Source: Azoarcus sp. Aa7 (GTDB taxonomy: Bacteria > Pseudomonadota > Gammaproteobacteria > Burkholderiales > Rhodocyclaceae). Taken from it: a stretch of 64,000 nucleotides of DNA. Below are positions 26,729 through 35,005 of this stretch, piece by piece. Both the position numbers and the translations under genes were made by a program. The stretch is taken from the NCBI RefSeq assembly GCF_014822185.1, contig NZ_QVLR01000079.1, positions 1-64,000 of the forward strand, in the 5' to 3' direction. Each line of letters opens with the position of its first letter. The stretch's first letter is position 1. Below the pieces are notes generated by a model, which did no database searches, had not been told where the DNA came from, and saw only the letters and a program-made list of their open reading frames with translations.

Positions 26729-27112
26729 ATGGCAAACAGCTGTTCAACTTCCTGTACGGCATGTTCCCCCGGCGACCGCGGGTTGCAGGGGAAACGGTCG
26801 CGACGTCGGGCGACCGGCATCGTCCTGTTCCTGCTCGCGCTTGCGTCGACACTCGCTGCCGCCCCCGGGTTCGCACGCGAGAGCGCGTCGTCGCGCCAGG
26901 GGAAGGAAAGTGTGACTTCGCCGGGGCATTCGAGCGCGCGGGACAAGCGTCGGGTCGAGTTGCGCCGTGCCCTCATGAGCGGCCCCGAGACCCCCCGTCC
27001 TGCTGCGCAGGAGCCGCGCCGTCTGTCGCGCGAGCAGCGTGAAGCCCTCTACCATGAACTGCGGCAGGCGATGCGTGATGCGAACCGTCCCCGCAGCGTG
27101 ACGGAGCGCTGA
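26729..27112 (+). CDS. Small exported protein of unknown function
   Basis: I do not recognise a family. From the ATG at 26729 the product is 127 residues, with a basic stretch (KRSRRRA), a hydrophobic core (GIVLFLLALASTLAAAPGFA) that looks like a signal peptide, and a charged tail. The tail ends in LSREQREALYHELRQAMRDANRPR, a likely amphipathic helix. The frame opens earlier at 26681. A TTG about 18 codons downstream of 26729 would give a cleaner signal peptide but has no ribosome binding site. It is divergent from ompR and precedes tsaB. Confidence 0.55.
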   Translation: MANSCSTSCTACSPGDRGLQGKRSRRRATGIVLFLLALASTLAAAPGFARESASSRQGKESVTSPGHSSARDKRRVELRRALMSGPETPRPAAQEPRRLSREQREALYHELRQAMRDANRPRSVTER

Positions 27113-27196
27113 TCGGGATCCTCCTGCGTTTCCGCCGCACACAATCGCGGTACGGGCGCTCCGCAGTCTGGCCGCTGCCGGTAAAATGGGCGGCCT

Positions 27197-27889
27197 ATGA
27201 AAATCCTCTCGATCGAGACCTCGTGCGAGCACGCGAGCGTCGCCCTGCTGTTCGACGGCGAGACCGTCGAACGAACCCTGGAAGGACATTCCAATCATTC
27301 CGAGCGTCTGCTGCCCACCCTGAAGTCCCTGCTTTCCGAGGCGGGCGTTGCGCTCGGGGCGCTCGATGCCGTGGCGTTCGGCGCCGGTCCGGGGGCCTTT
27401 ACGGGCCTGCGCCTCGCATGCGGCGTGGCGCAGGGCCTGGCGATGGGCGCGGACCTGGGAGTTGCGCCGATATGCAGCCTCGAGGCGCTGGCGCTGCAGG
27501 GCAGGGGGGGCGCGATCTACGTCGCGACCGATGCGCGCATGGGCGAGGTGTATTCCGCGGCCTACCGTCTTTCCGACGGACTTCCCGTCGTGGTCGCGCC
27601 GCCGACGTGCTGCCCGCCCGAGATGCTGGCACTGCCTGCCGATGGCCGATGGTCCGGCATCGGATCGGCGTTCGCGGTGTACGGCGATCGGATTCGGCAG
27701 GAAGTGCTGGATCGGCTGGGGCCGCCGCAGCGGGATGCGGTACCCCGCGCGGCGGACGTCGCAAGGCTGGCGGTGCGCCTCGTCGACGGCGGGGCCCTGG
27801 TCGCCGCCGAAGTCGCCGCGCCGCTGTATGTGCGCGACAAGGTGGCGCTGACGACTGCCGAGCGACTGGCGCGCGGAGGGCGGGCGTGA
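27197..27889 (+). CDS. tsaB: TsaB, tRNA N6-threonylcarbamoyladenosine synthesis partner
   Basis: The 230-residue protein starts MKILSIETSCEHASVALLFDG and has HSERLLPTLKSLL, FGAGPGAFTGLRLACGVAQGLAMG and YVATDARMGEVYSAAYR, the TsaB/YeaZ pattern. It has the ASKHA fold but lacks the metal site of TsaD, which it helps activate in making t6A at position 37 of ANN-decoding tRNAs. TAAAAT lies eleven bases before the ATG and may be a -10. Its stop overlaps rimI (GTGA). Confidence 0.93.
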   Translation: MKILSIETSCEHASVALLFDGETVERTLEGHSNHSERLLPTLKSLLSEAGVALGALDAVAFGAGPGAFTGLRLACGVAQGLAMGADLGVAPICSLEALALQGRGGAIYVATDARMGEVYSAAYRLSDGLPVVVAPPTCCPPEMLALPADGRWSGIGSAFAVYGDRIRQEVLDRLGPPQRDAVPRAADVARLAVRLVDGGALVAAEVAAPLYVRDKVALTTAERLARGGRA

Positions 27890-28338
27890 CCGCGGAATTC
27901 GGCTTCATGCCCATGACGGAGGAGGATCTGCCGTGGGTGGTCGAGAACGAGCGCGAGCTGCACGCTTTTCCCTGGAGCGACGGCAATTTCGCGGACTCCC
28001 TGCGCGCCGGCTACAACTGCTGGGTGATGCGCAACGGGGCAGGGCCGGTCGCTTACGCTGTGATGCTGACGGTGATCGACGAGGCCCACCTGCTCAACAT
28101 CAGCGTCGCGCGTACGGTGCAGCGCCGCGGAATCGGCGGGAAGCTGCTCGAATACCTGTCTTCCGAGGCGCTGCGGGCGGGGGCGACGCAGTTCTTTCTC
28201 GAGGTGCGACCCTCGAACACCACGGCCCTTGCGCTGTATGAGCGCCATGGCTTTGTTGCGATCGGGCGGCGGAAGGGTTATTACCCGGCCTCCGGCGGTC
28301 AGCGCGAGGATGCGATCGTGATGAGGCGCGAGCTGTGA
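27886..28338 (+). CDS. rimI: RimI-type N-alpha-acetyltransferase
   Basis: The 150-residue GNAT enzyme has VARTVQRRGIGGKLLEYL (acetyl-CoA pyrophosphate loop, Q/RxxGxG) and EVRPSNTTALALYERHGFVAIGRRKGYYPASGGQREDAIVMRREL. These are the RimI features for acetylating ribosomal protein S18 and perhaps other N-termini. The GTG at 27886 overlaps the tsaB stop; ATG at 27907 or 27913 is a less likely start. The tsaB-rimI neighbourhood is widely conserved. Confidence 0.88.
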   Translation: MTAEFGFMPMTEEDLPWVVENERELHAFPWSDGNFADSLRAGYNCWVMRNGAGPVAYAVMLTVIDEAHLLNISVARTVQRRGIGGKLLEYLSSEALRAGATQFFLEVRPSNTTALALYERHGFVAIGRRKGYYPASGGQREDAIVMRREL

Positions 28339-29225
28339 GGTACGCGCGCCGCGATGCCGTGCTGCGCGAGATGGGGCTCGCTCCCGTGTGGCGTTTGCGC
28401 GCGGGGGGCGAAGACGGCGTTGCGGAAGCAATCGACGTGTTGCCGGAGTCGGCGCCGGTCGCGGCGGAGCTGGATCGGGGCGGCGCTGCGTCGTCCTTGC
28501 CCGCGGAACCGGTGCCGGTGCCGGTGCCCGAAGTGCGTTCCGCGCGTGCGGCGATTCCCGTCCGCGACCTGATTCCGCGCCCCGCAGGGGCGGCCGTGCC
28601 GGTCGAGGCATCGGCCCGGCGTGACGATGGCGATCCTGCCAGGGCGGGCCGTATCGCAGGGATGGATTGGGACGAGCTGGAAACGGACATCCGCGCGTGT
28701 GGGGCGTGCCGCCTGTGCGAGAAGCGCAGGCAGGCCGTTCCGGGTGTCGGCGACCGGCGCGCGGAGTGGATGTTCGTCGGGGAGGGGCCGGGGTCCGAGG
28801 AGGATCAGCGCGGGGAGCCCTTCGTCGGTGCCGCGGGCAAGCTGCTCGATGCGATGCTCGCCGCGATCGGCCTGAAGCGGGGCGAAAACGTCTATATCGC
28901 GAATGCGGTGAAATGCCGGCCGCCGCACAACCGTACGCCGCAGGCCGACGAGATCGCGACCTGCCACCCTTATCTTGCGCGTCAGATCGAGCTGGTGCGG
29001 CCGCGCGTGCTGGTTGCGCTGGGCCGTCCCGCAGCTCTGGCGCTGCTGGATGCCGAGATCAGCATCGGCGCTTCGCGCGGTCGGGTGTTCCGCCGCGGCG
29101 ATACGCCTGTGGTCGTGACCTATCATCCCGCGTACCTGCTGCGGAATCAGGCCGACAAGGCCAAGGCGTGGGAGGACCTGTGCTTTGCGCGCCGCCTGAT
29201 GCGGGAGCTCGCGGAAAAGGCCTGA
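28335..29225 (+). CDS. Uracil-DNA glycosylase, family 4/5 type (4Fe-4S)
   Basis: The 296-residue protein has a conserved C-terminal domain (about 110-296) with WMFVGEGPGSEEDQRGEPFVGAAGKLLD, NAVKCRPPHNRTPQADEI and VVVTYHPAYLLR. These match iron-sulphur uracil-DNA glycosylases. Four cysteines (CGACRLC region, VKC, TCHPY) can bind the cluster. The first 110 residues are Ala/Pro/Val/Arg-rich and probably a flexible linker, as in other betaproteobacterial copies. The GTG start overlaps rimI (GTGA). It removes uracil from DNA. Confidence 0.88.
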   Translation: MRYARRDAVLREMGLAPVWRLRAGGEDGVAEAIDVLPESAPVAAELDRGGAASSLPAEPVPVPVPEVRSARAAIPVRDLIPRPAGAAVPVEASARRDDGDPARAGRIAGMDWDELETDIRACGACRLCEKRRQAVPGVGDRRAEWMFVGEGPGSEEDQRGEPFVGAAGKLLDAMLAAIGLKRGENVYIANAVKCRPPHNRTPQADEIATCHPYLARQIELVRPRVLVALGRPAALALLDAEISIGASRGRVFRRGDTPVVVTYHPAYLLRNQADKAKAWEDLCFARRLMRELAEKA

Positions 29226-29236
29226 CGGGCGCCGGG

Positions 29237-29256
29237 CGGGCCGCGACGGCGGCCCG
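29237..29256. terminator. Hairpin between converging udg and lplT
   Basis: CGGGCCGC and GCGGCCCG pair around GACG, with outer GGCGC/GCGCC arms extending it. No T-tract follows on either strand, so termination is likely but not certain. Confidence 0.5.
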
Positions 29257-29264
29257 TGCGCCAG

Positions 29265-30518
29265 TCAGTGCGTGTGGTCTTCGAGCAGCCCGACCGAATC
29301 GACTTCGCGCTGGTTGAGGTGGTGCCGGCGCAGCACGAGGTACATCATGCCGGCGACGAACAGGCCGAACATGACGATCACCACGCTGATCGACAGGCCC
29401 GACATGATCAGCAGGGCATACAGGCCCGTCATGATCAGGATGGACAGGTTCTCGTTGAAGTTCTGCACGGCGATCGAATGGCCCGCGCCCATGAGGATGT
29501 GGCCGCGATGCTGGAGCAGGGCGTTCATCGGCACGACGAAGAAGCCGGCGAGACAGCCGACGACGACCATCAGGAACATTGCCAGCGTGGGCTGCGTGAC
29601 GACGACCATGACCATCACGACGAGGCCCATGGCGATGCCCAGCGGGATGACCCGGACGGAGCGGCGCAGGCTGATCATGCGCGCGGCCATCACGGCGCCG
29701 ACCGCGATTCCGACCGCGACGACGCCCTGCATCATCGAGGCCTTGGAGAGGTCGAAGCCGAGGTTGTGCTCGGCCCACTTGATCACGATGAATTGGAGCG
29801 TGGCGCCGGCTCCCCAGAACAGGGTCGTGACGGCGAGGGAGATCTGGCCGAGCTTGTCGCGCCACAGCAGTTTCATGCAGTGCACGAAGTCGTGGACGAG
29901 GTACACCGGATTGTTCTTGAGCGGCTTGTGATCGACGCCGGTGTCGGGGATGCGCAGGTTGAAGGCCGCTGCGGCAAGGTAGAGCAGGCCGACGATGGCG
30001 ATGGTCGCGTGCAGGGCATCGCCCTTCACGAGCGGCAGGCCCAGGCCGGTGATCCAGTTGCCGACGTCGGGACGGATCAGCACGCCGCCGATGACGGTGC
30101 CGAGGATGATGGCGCCGACCGTGAGGCCTTCGATCCAGCCGTTGGCGACGACGAGCAGGCGGTGGGGCAGGTATTCGGTGAGGATGCCGTACTTGGCCGG
30201 GGAGTAGGCGGCAGCGCCGAGCCCGATGACGGCATAGGCGAAGAGCGGGTGCGCGCCGAGGAGCAGCATCAGGCAGCCGCCGATCTTGATGGTGTTGCTG
30301 ATGAACATCACGCGCCACTTGGGCATCGAGTCGGCAAAAGCACCGACGAAGGCGGCCAGCGCGACGTAGGAAACGGTGAAGAACAGTTTCAGCAGCGGTT
30401 CGTACGTTGCCGGGGCGGACATCTCGCGCAGCAGCGCGATGGCAATGATCAGCAGCGCATTGTCGGCCAGCGCAGAGAAGAACTGCGCCGCCATGATGAT
30501 GTAGAAGCCGAGCGGCAT
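29265..30518 (-). CDS. lplT: Lysophospholipid transporter LplT
   Basis: The 417-residue MFS protein begins MPLGFYIIMAAQFFSALADNALLIIAIALL, close to known LplT N-termini. It has about twelve helices, with GAAAYSPAKYGILTEYLPHRLLVVANGWIEGLTVGAIILGTVIGG in the middle. LplT flips lysophospholipids, notably lysophosphatidylethanolamine, to the inner leaflet for re-acylation. No fused or adjacent acyltransferase (aas) is present here. It is divergent from the lysR-radA pair. Confidence 0.9.
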   Translation of the reverse strand: MPLGFYIIMAAQFFSALADNALLIIAIALLREMSAPATYEPLLKLFFTVSYVALAAFVGAFADSMPKWRVMFISNTIKIGGCLMLLLGAHPLFAYAVIGLGAAAYSPAKYGILTEYLPHRLLVVANGWIEGLTVGAIILGTVIGGVLIRPDVGNWITGLGLPLVKGDALHATIAIVGLLYLAAAAFNLRIPDTGVDHKPLKNNPVYLVHDFVHCMKLLWRDKLGQISLAVTTLFWGAGATLQFIVIKWAEHNLGFDLSKASMMQGVVAVGIAVGAVMAARMISLRRSVRVIPLGIAMGLVVMVMVVVTQPTLAMFLMVVVGCLAGFFVVPMNALLQHRGHILMGAGHSIAVQNFNENLSILIMTGLYALLIMSGLSISVVIVMFGLFVAGMMYLVLRRHHLNQREVDSVGLLEDHTH

Positions 30519-30553
30519 CGGGTTGGAGACGGCCGTCTGAAGGTGAAGCGCGG

Positions 30554-30562
30554 TTTATATCA
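30554..30562 (-). promoter_or_regulatory. Candidate extended -10 promoter of lplT
   Basis: Reading the minus strand, TGATATAAA fits an extended -10 (TGnTATAAA) with transcription starting near 30547, about 30 bases before the ATG. No clear -35 is seen, as is usual for extended -10 promoters. Confidence 0.4.
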
Positions 30563-30636
30563 CGACATGTGTCTGTTTGTTGTGATTTGGCTCATTGCCA
30601 CTGCTCGCGCCGTGATGTCAGGTGATTGTCAGACAT

Positions 30637-30665
30637 TTCACGTAGCGCATGAGCTGTGCTTTAAT
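30637..30665 (+). promoter_or_regulatory. Candidate promoter of the lysR-radA pair
   Basis: TTCACG (30637-30642) and TTTAAT (30660-30665) are spaced by 17 bases, placing a start near 30672 ahead of the GTG at 30697. Two GTCAG repeats at 30617 and 30628, 11 bp apart, lie just upstream and could be a regulator site. Confidence 0.35.
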
Positions 30666-30696
30666 GGAGCGTATAAACGAGACTTATGGAGTAGCC

Positions 30697-31614
30697 GTGG
30701 CTGATCGCAGACTTCAGGTATTCAGCGCCGTGGCCAAATACGGTTCGTTCACCCGGGCCGCGGAACATCTGTTCATGACGCAGCCGGCCGTGACCTTCCA
30801 GATCAAGCAGCTGGAGGAGCATTTCAACACGCGCCTGCTCGAGCGCGGGCACGGGCGCGTGAGCCTGACGCCGGCCGGGGAGGTGGTGCTCGCCTACGCG
30901 GACCGGATTCTCGATCTGTCCGACGAGCTGGAGTCGCGCGTGTCGGAACTGACCGACGAGCTCGGCGGCACGCTCAACATCGGGACCAGTACGACGATCG
31001 CGGCTTACTGGCTGCCGCAGCTGCTGGAAGGATTCAAGCGCAAGTATCCGCGCGTGGTGCCGCGTGTGGTGGTCGGCAACTCGCAGCTGACCGAGGACCG
31101 CGTCGCGTCGCGCGAGCTCGACCTCGGGCTGATCGAGATCGTGTCGGAGCAGCCGGCGATCGAGCGCATGACCGCGACGCGCGACGAGCTGTTCGTGATC
31201 TGTTCCCCCGGACATGCGCTGGCGAAGCACAAGAGCCTCAGCGCCAAGGTGCTGAAGGACCACCCGTTGATCACGCGCGATCCGGGCAACGCGATCCGCG
31301 TGCTGGCCGAGGATTTCTTTGCCGCCGCGGGTATCGGCATCGACGAACTGACGATCTGCGCCGAACTGGGCAGCCTGGCGACGGTGAAGTACCTGGCGGC
31401 CGAGGGCATGGGGTTCGCTATCGCGTCGCGCGCCGCGATCCAGCGCGACATCCGCGAGGGGCGCCTGGTCGGGATTCCGCTGGAGCCGCGCCAGTACACG
31501 CCGCTCGAGGTGATCGTGCCGCGCGACAAGTTCCGTTCCCGTCTGATCACGACCTTCGCGGAGTATGCGGTCGCCGAGTTCAAGCGCATGGCGGTCGATG
31601 ACGTGAGCGCGTGA
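30697..31614 (+). CDS. LysR-family transcriptional regulator
   Basis: The 305-residue protein has an N-terminal winged HTH (LQVFSAVAKYGSFTRAAEHLFMTQPAVTFQIKQLEEHFNTRLLER) and a periplasmic-binding-like effector domain (about 90-295) with GTLNIGTSTTIAAYWLP. It resembles CysB/CbbR-like LysR proteins, but the effector is unknown. The GTG at 30697 is preferred because GGAG lies five bases before it; an ATG at 30664 would add eleven residues and overlap the proposed -10. The stop overlaps radA (TGATG). Confidence 0.85.
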   Translation: MADRRLQVFSAVAKYGSFTRAAEHLFMTQPAVTFQIKQLEEHFNTRLLERGHGRVSLTPAGEVVLAYADRILDLSDELESRVSELTDELGGTLNIGTSTTIAAYWLPQLLEGFKRKYPRVVPRVVVGNSQLTEDRVASRELDLGLIEIVSEQPAIERMTATRDELFVICSPGHALAKHKSLSAKVLKDHPLITRDPGNAIRVLAEDFFAAAGIGIDELTICAELGSLATVKYLAAEGMGFAIASRAAIQRDIREGRLVGIPLEPRQYTPLEVIVPRDKFRSRLITTFAEYAVAEFKRMAVDDVSA

Positions 31615-32987
31615 TGGCGAAGGCTAAGACGAGCTTCGTCTGCAGCGAGTGCGGCGGACAGGCGCCGCGCTGGCAGGGCCAGTGTCCGCAATGCAAGGGC
31701 TGGAACACGCTGGTCGAGACGGTGATCGAGGCCGCAGCTCCCGGTAACAGCCGCTTCGCGGCGCTGGCCGGCACGACCGGCAGGCTGCAGTCGCTCGCGG
31801 AACTCGAACCGCGCGAGGAACCGCGCACGCCGACGGGGATCGAGGAGTTCGACCGCGTGCTCGGCGGTGGCCTGGTCGCCGGTGGCGTGGTGCTGATCGG
31901 CGGCGATCCGGGCATCGGCAAGTCGACGCTGCTGCTGCAGGCGCTGTCGGCGCTCGCGGCGCGGCAGACGGCGATCTACGTGAGCGGGGAGGAGTCGGGC
32001 GAGCAGGTGGCGCTGCGCGCGCAGCGCCTGCAGCTCGATCCGGCGGGGCTGAAGCTGCTGCCCGAGATCAACCTCGAACGCATCCTCGCGACGCTGAAGG
32101 AGGCGAGGCCGCGCATCGCGGTGATCGACTCGATCCAGACGGTGTACTCGGAGGCGCTGCAGTCGGCGCCCGGTTCGGTGGCGCAGGTGCGCGAATGTGC
32201 GGCGCAGCTCACGCGTTTCGCGAAGCAGAGCGGTACGTGCCTGATCATGGTCGGGCACGTGACCAAGGACGGCACGCTGGCGGGGCCGCGCGTGCTGGAG
32301 CACATCGTCGATACGGTGCTGTATTTCGAGGGCGACACGCATTCCAGCTTCCGCCTCGTGCGGGCGTTCAAGAACCGCTTCGGCGCGGTGAATGAGCTGG
32401 GCGTGTTCGCGATGACGGAGCGCGGCCTGCGCGGCGTGAGCAATCCGTCGGCGATCTTCCTGTCACAGCACAGCCAGCAGGTGGCGGGCAGCTGCGTGCT
32501 GGTGACGCAGGAGGGCACGCGGCCGCTGCTGGTGGAGATCCAGGCGCTGGTCGACGGCGCGCACAGCCCGAATCCGCGCCGCCTGTCGGTCGGGCTGGAG
32601 CAGAACCGGCTGGCGATGCTGCTCGCGGTGCTGCATCGCCATGCCGGGGTGGTGTGCTTCGATCAGGACGTGTTCGTGAATGCCGTGGGGGGCGTGAAGA
32701 TCGCCGAACCGGCCGCGGACCTTGCGGTGTTGCTGGCGATCGTGTCCTCGTTGCGCAGCCGGGCACTGCCGCGCGAATTGGTGGTGTTCGGCGAGGTGGG
32801 CCTCGCGGGCGAGATCCGCCCGGCACCGCGCGGACAGGAGCGCCTGAAGGAAGCGGCCAAGCTCGGCTTCACCGTCGCGATCATTCCGAAGGCCAATGCG
32901 CCCAAGCAGGCGATCGCGGGCATGCGCGTGATCGCGGTGGACCGGATCGAGGAAGCGATCGAGCAGGCTCGCGAGATCGAAGCCTGA
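31614..32987 (+). CDS. radA: DNA repair protein RadA
   Basis: The 457-residue protein has a zinc finger (CSECGGQAPRWQGQCPQCKGW, about residues 10-32) and a RecA-like ATPase with GGDPGIGKSTLLLQ. The RadA-specific KNRFG motif and a C-terminal Lon-protease-like domain (about 285-457) follow. It is a DnaB-like helicase that helps branch migration in recombination. The ATG at 31614 overlaps the lysR stop, so the two are co-translated. A REPIN-like repeat follows. Confidence 0.95.
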   Translation: MAKAKTSFVCSECGGQAPRWQGQCPQCKGWNTLVETVIEAAAPGNSRFAALAGTTGRLQSLAELEPREEPRTPTGIEEFDRVLGGGLVAGGVVLIGGDPGIGKSTLLLQALSALAARQTAIYVSGEESGEQVALRAQRLQLDPAGLKLLPEINLERILATLKEARPRIAVIDSIQTVYSEALQSAPGSVAQVRECAAQLTRFAKQSGTCLIMVGHVTKDGTLAGPRVLEHIVDTVLYFEGDTHSSFRLVRAFKNRFGAVNELGVFAMTERGLRGVSNPSAIFLSQHSQQVAGSCVLVTQEGTRPLLVEIQALVDGAHSPNPRRLSVGLEQNRLAMLLAVLHRHAGVVCFDQDVFVNAVGGVKIAEPAADLAVLLAIVSSLRSRALPRELVVFGEVGLAGEIRPAPRGQERLKEAAKLGFTVAIIPKANAPKQAIAGMRVIAVDRIEEAIEQAREIEA

Positions 32988-33035
32988 AGTCCGTCGCCGG
33001 GGCGAGGGATCATCAAGGCAATCGCACTAATTCGG

Positions 33036-33124
33036 GTAGGGCGGGATGAAATCCCGCCGTCGCGATCATGCGTGCAGCGGGGCAATATCGGCGCCCGATG
33101 CGGCGGGATTCCATCCCGCCCTGC
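33036..33124. repeat. REPIN-like repeat, copy B
   Basis: The left palindrome (33036-33058) and its inverted partner (33102-33124) flank a 43 bp spacer. Read in reverse complement, copy A (16028-16095) matches both arms with one difference and both spacer ends with one difference. Copy B has 21 additional central bases, roughly 33068-33088. Confidence 0.85.
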
Positions 33125-33180
33125 GCACCGGGATGAGACGGATCTAGCGGGTGTACATCGCGGTTTGCTTATACTAAGCT

Positions 33181-33194
33181 AGTAATTAATTACT
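33181..33194. promoter_or_regulatory. AT-rich palindromic operator candidate (TetR)
   Basis: AGTAATTAATTACT is a perfect 14 bp palindrome in an AT-rich island just before the TetR gene. TATACT at 33170-33175 could be the -10, placing the palindrome at the transcription start. Alternatively TTGCTT (33165) and TAATTA (33187) form the promoter inside it. Either way bound repressor would block transcription. Confidence 0.55.
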
Positions 33195-33212
33195 TACTGG
33201 CGAGATGTCACG

Positions 33213-33824
33213 ATGGAATCCCCGCGCATCCGGCGCTCGTCGGAGCTCAGGCAGGCCGAGATCGTTCAGGCCGTGGTTGCCCTGGCGGCCGAAAGCAGCC
33301 CCGCGGACATCACGACGGCGCGCATCGCGGCTGCCATGAACCTCACGCAGGGGGCGGTATTCCGCCACTTCCCGACCAAGGAGGCGATCTGGCTGGCCGT
33401 CGCCGAATGGATCGAGGAGAACCTGCTTGCAGCGATCGAGGAGGCGTCACTTTCCAGCAGCGAGCCGCTCGCGCAGCTCCGTGCGATGTTCCGCGCGCAC
33501 ATCGGTTTCGCCGTTGCGCACCCGGGCGCGCCGCGCCTGATCTTCCACGAATTGCAGCAACCGGGCGACAGCGCGGTGAAGCGGCGCATCAGGGCGCTGC
33601 TCGGCAGTTACCGCGGGACCTTGTTGCAGGTCCTGAAATGCACCAAGGAGCGCGGGGTGGTTCGGCGCGAGCTCAACGTCGAGCACGCTGCGACCCTCTT
33701 TATCGGGGCCATCCAGGGGTTCGTGATGCAGTCGATGCTCGCGGGCAGCATGCGCGGCGTGGAAGGGGCGGCCGAAGGCGTGTTTGACGTCTATCTGGCC
33801 GGCGTCGTCGGGAGGCGGGAATGA
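33213..33824 (+). CDS. TetR-family regulator of the adjacent exporter
   Basis: The 203-residue protein has a TetR HTH (about 14-60) ending in MNLTQGAVFRHFPTKEAIWLAV, then a helical ligand domain with HPGAPRLIFHELQQPGD, as in regulators of HlyD/RND exporters. It is the first gene of an operon in which every junction overlaps or nearly does. The palindrome at 33181-33194 is the likely operator, giving autorepression and control of the exporter. The inducer is unknown. Confidence 0.88.
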   Translation: MESPRIRRSSELRQAEIVQAVVALAAESSPADITTARIAAAMNLTQGAVFRHFPTKEAIWLAVAEWIEENLLAAIEEASLSSSEPLAQLRAMFRAHIGFAVAHPGAPRLIFHELQQPGDSAVKRRIRALLGSYRGTLLQVLKCTKERGVVRRELNVEHAATLFIGAIQGFVMQSMLAGSMRGVEGAAEGVFDVYLAGVVGRRE

Positions 33825-35005
33825 AGCGACCAGTGCTGCGCGTGGTCGGTTTGTCCGTCCTCGGACTGGTTCTGCTGGCGGGATTCGTCCTGCTGATGGT
33901 GCGGAGCGGACCGTTGGCCCCGGTGCGGGTGACGACGGCGATGGTCGAGCGCGGGGCGTTCGAGAACGCCGTGTTCGGGGTCGGCACGGTGGAGGCGGAG
34001 CGGAGTTACGCGATCGGACCGACCACTCCCGGTCGCGTCCTCGCGGTGCACGTGGATGTCGGCAGCGAGGTGCGCGCGGGGCAGTCGCTCGCCGAGATGG
34101 ATCCGGTGGAACTGGACGCGCGCCTGTCGGCGTCGCGGGCGGCTGCGGCTCGCGCCGTTCATGCGCTGGCGGCGGCCCGTGCGCAGGTGCGCGATGGGGA
34201 GGTTCGTCAGGAGCTCGCGGGGCGCAACGCGCGGCGCTATGCGTCGCTGGGCGAGCAGGCCTTCTTCAGCGATGCGGCGGTCGAGGCGAAGCGGCAGGAG
34301 GCGGATTCGGCCGGCGCGCAGTTGCAGGCTGCGCGGGCGCAGCTCGATGCGGCACGAATGGATGTGGAGCGGCTCGAGGCGGAGCGCGCGGCGGCGGAGC
34401 GGCAACGGGCGAATGTGCGTCTCGTGGCCCCGGTGGCGGGGGTGGTGACGGCGCGCGATGCGGAGCCCGGAACGACGCTGGTGGCCGGGCAGACCGTGCT
34501 GCGCATGGTCGATCCCGCGAGCGTGCGCGTGCGGACGCGGATCGACCAGGGGCGCTCCGGCGGCGTGCGTGCGGGGCAGACGGCTTCGATCGTGCTGCGC
34601 TCGGGGTCCGGGCTGGCCTTGCCGGGCCGGGTTGCGCGCGTCGAGCTCAACGGCGACGCGGTGACCGAGGAGCGCATCGTGCAGGTGGTGTTCGACGAAG
34701 CGCCGAAGGATTTCGCCTTCGGGGAGTTGGCCGAGGTGACGATCGCGACGACCCGTGGTGGGGACGTGCTGGCGGTACCGGGCGCCGCGGTGCATGAGTA
34801 CGCTGGCCGGCGCGGTGTCTGGACCGTTGCGGACGGGATGGCGGACTTTGTGCCGGTGCGCACGGGGGAGACTTCGCTCGACGGGCGGGTCGTGGTGCTG
34901 GAGGGACTGCACGCGGGCGATCGCATCGTCGTCCATAGCGAACGCGAACTGGAGGCCGGCGACCGGGTGAGTCCGGCCGAGTCGCTGGCCGAGGTGCGTC
35001 GATGA
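33821..35005 (+). CDS. HlyD/RND-type periplasmic adaptor (membrane fusion protein)
   Basis: The 394-residue protein has one N-terminal transmembrane anchor (about 7-28). A lipoyl half (GTVEAERSYAIGPTTPGRVLAVHVDVGSEVRAGQSLAEMD), a long alpha-hairpin (about 110-200), the matching lipoyl half (VRLVAPVAGVVTARDAEPGTTLVAG) and beta-barrel domains follow. It links an inner-membrane exporter to an outer-membrane channel. The start overlaps the TetR stop (ATGA). With the next two genes it makes a MacAB/DevBCA-like tripartite exporter; no TolC is encoded here. Confidence 0.87.
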   Translation: MKRPVLRVVGLSVLGLVLLAGFVLLMVRSGPLAPVRVTTAMVERGAFENAVFGVGTVEAERSYAIGPTTPGRVLAVHVDVGSEVRAGQSLAEMDPVELDARLSASRAAAARAVHALAAARAQVRDGEVRQELAGRNARRYASLGEQAFFSDAAVEAKRQEADSAGAQLQAARAQLDAARMDVERLEAERAAAERQRANVRLVAPVAGVVTARDAEPGTTLVAGQTVLRMVDPASVRVRTRIDQGRSGGVRAGQTASIVLRSGSGLALPGRVARVELNGDAVTEERIVQVVFDEAPKDFAFGELAEVTIATTRGGDVLAVPGAAVHEYAGRRGVWTVADGMADFVPVRTGETSLDGRVVVLEGLHAGDRIVVHSERELEAGDRVSPAESLAEVRR

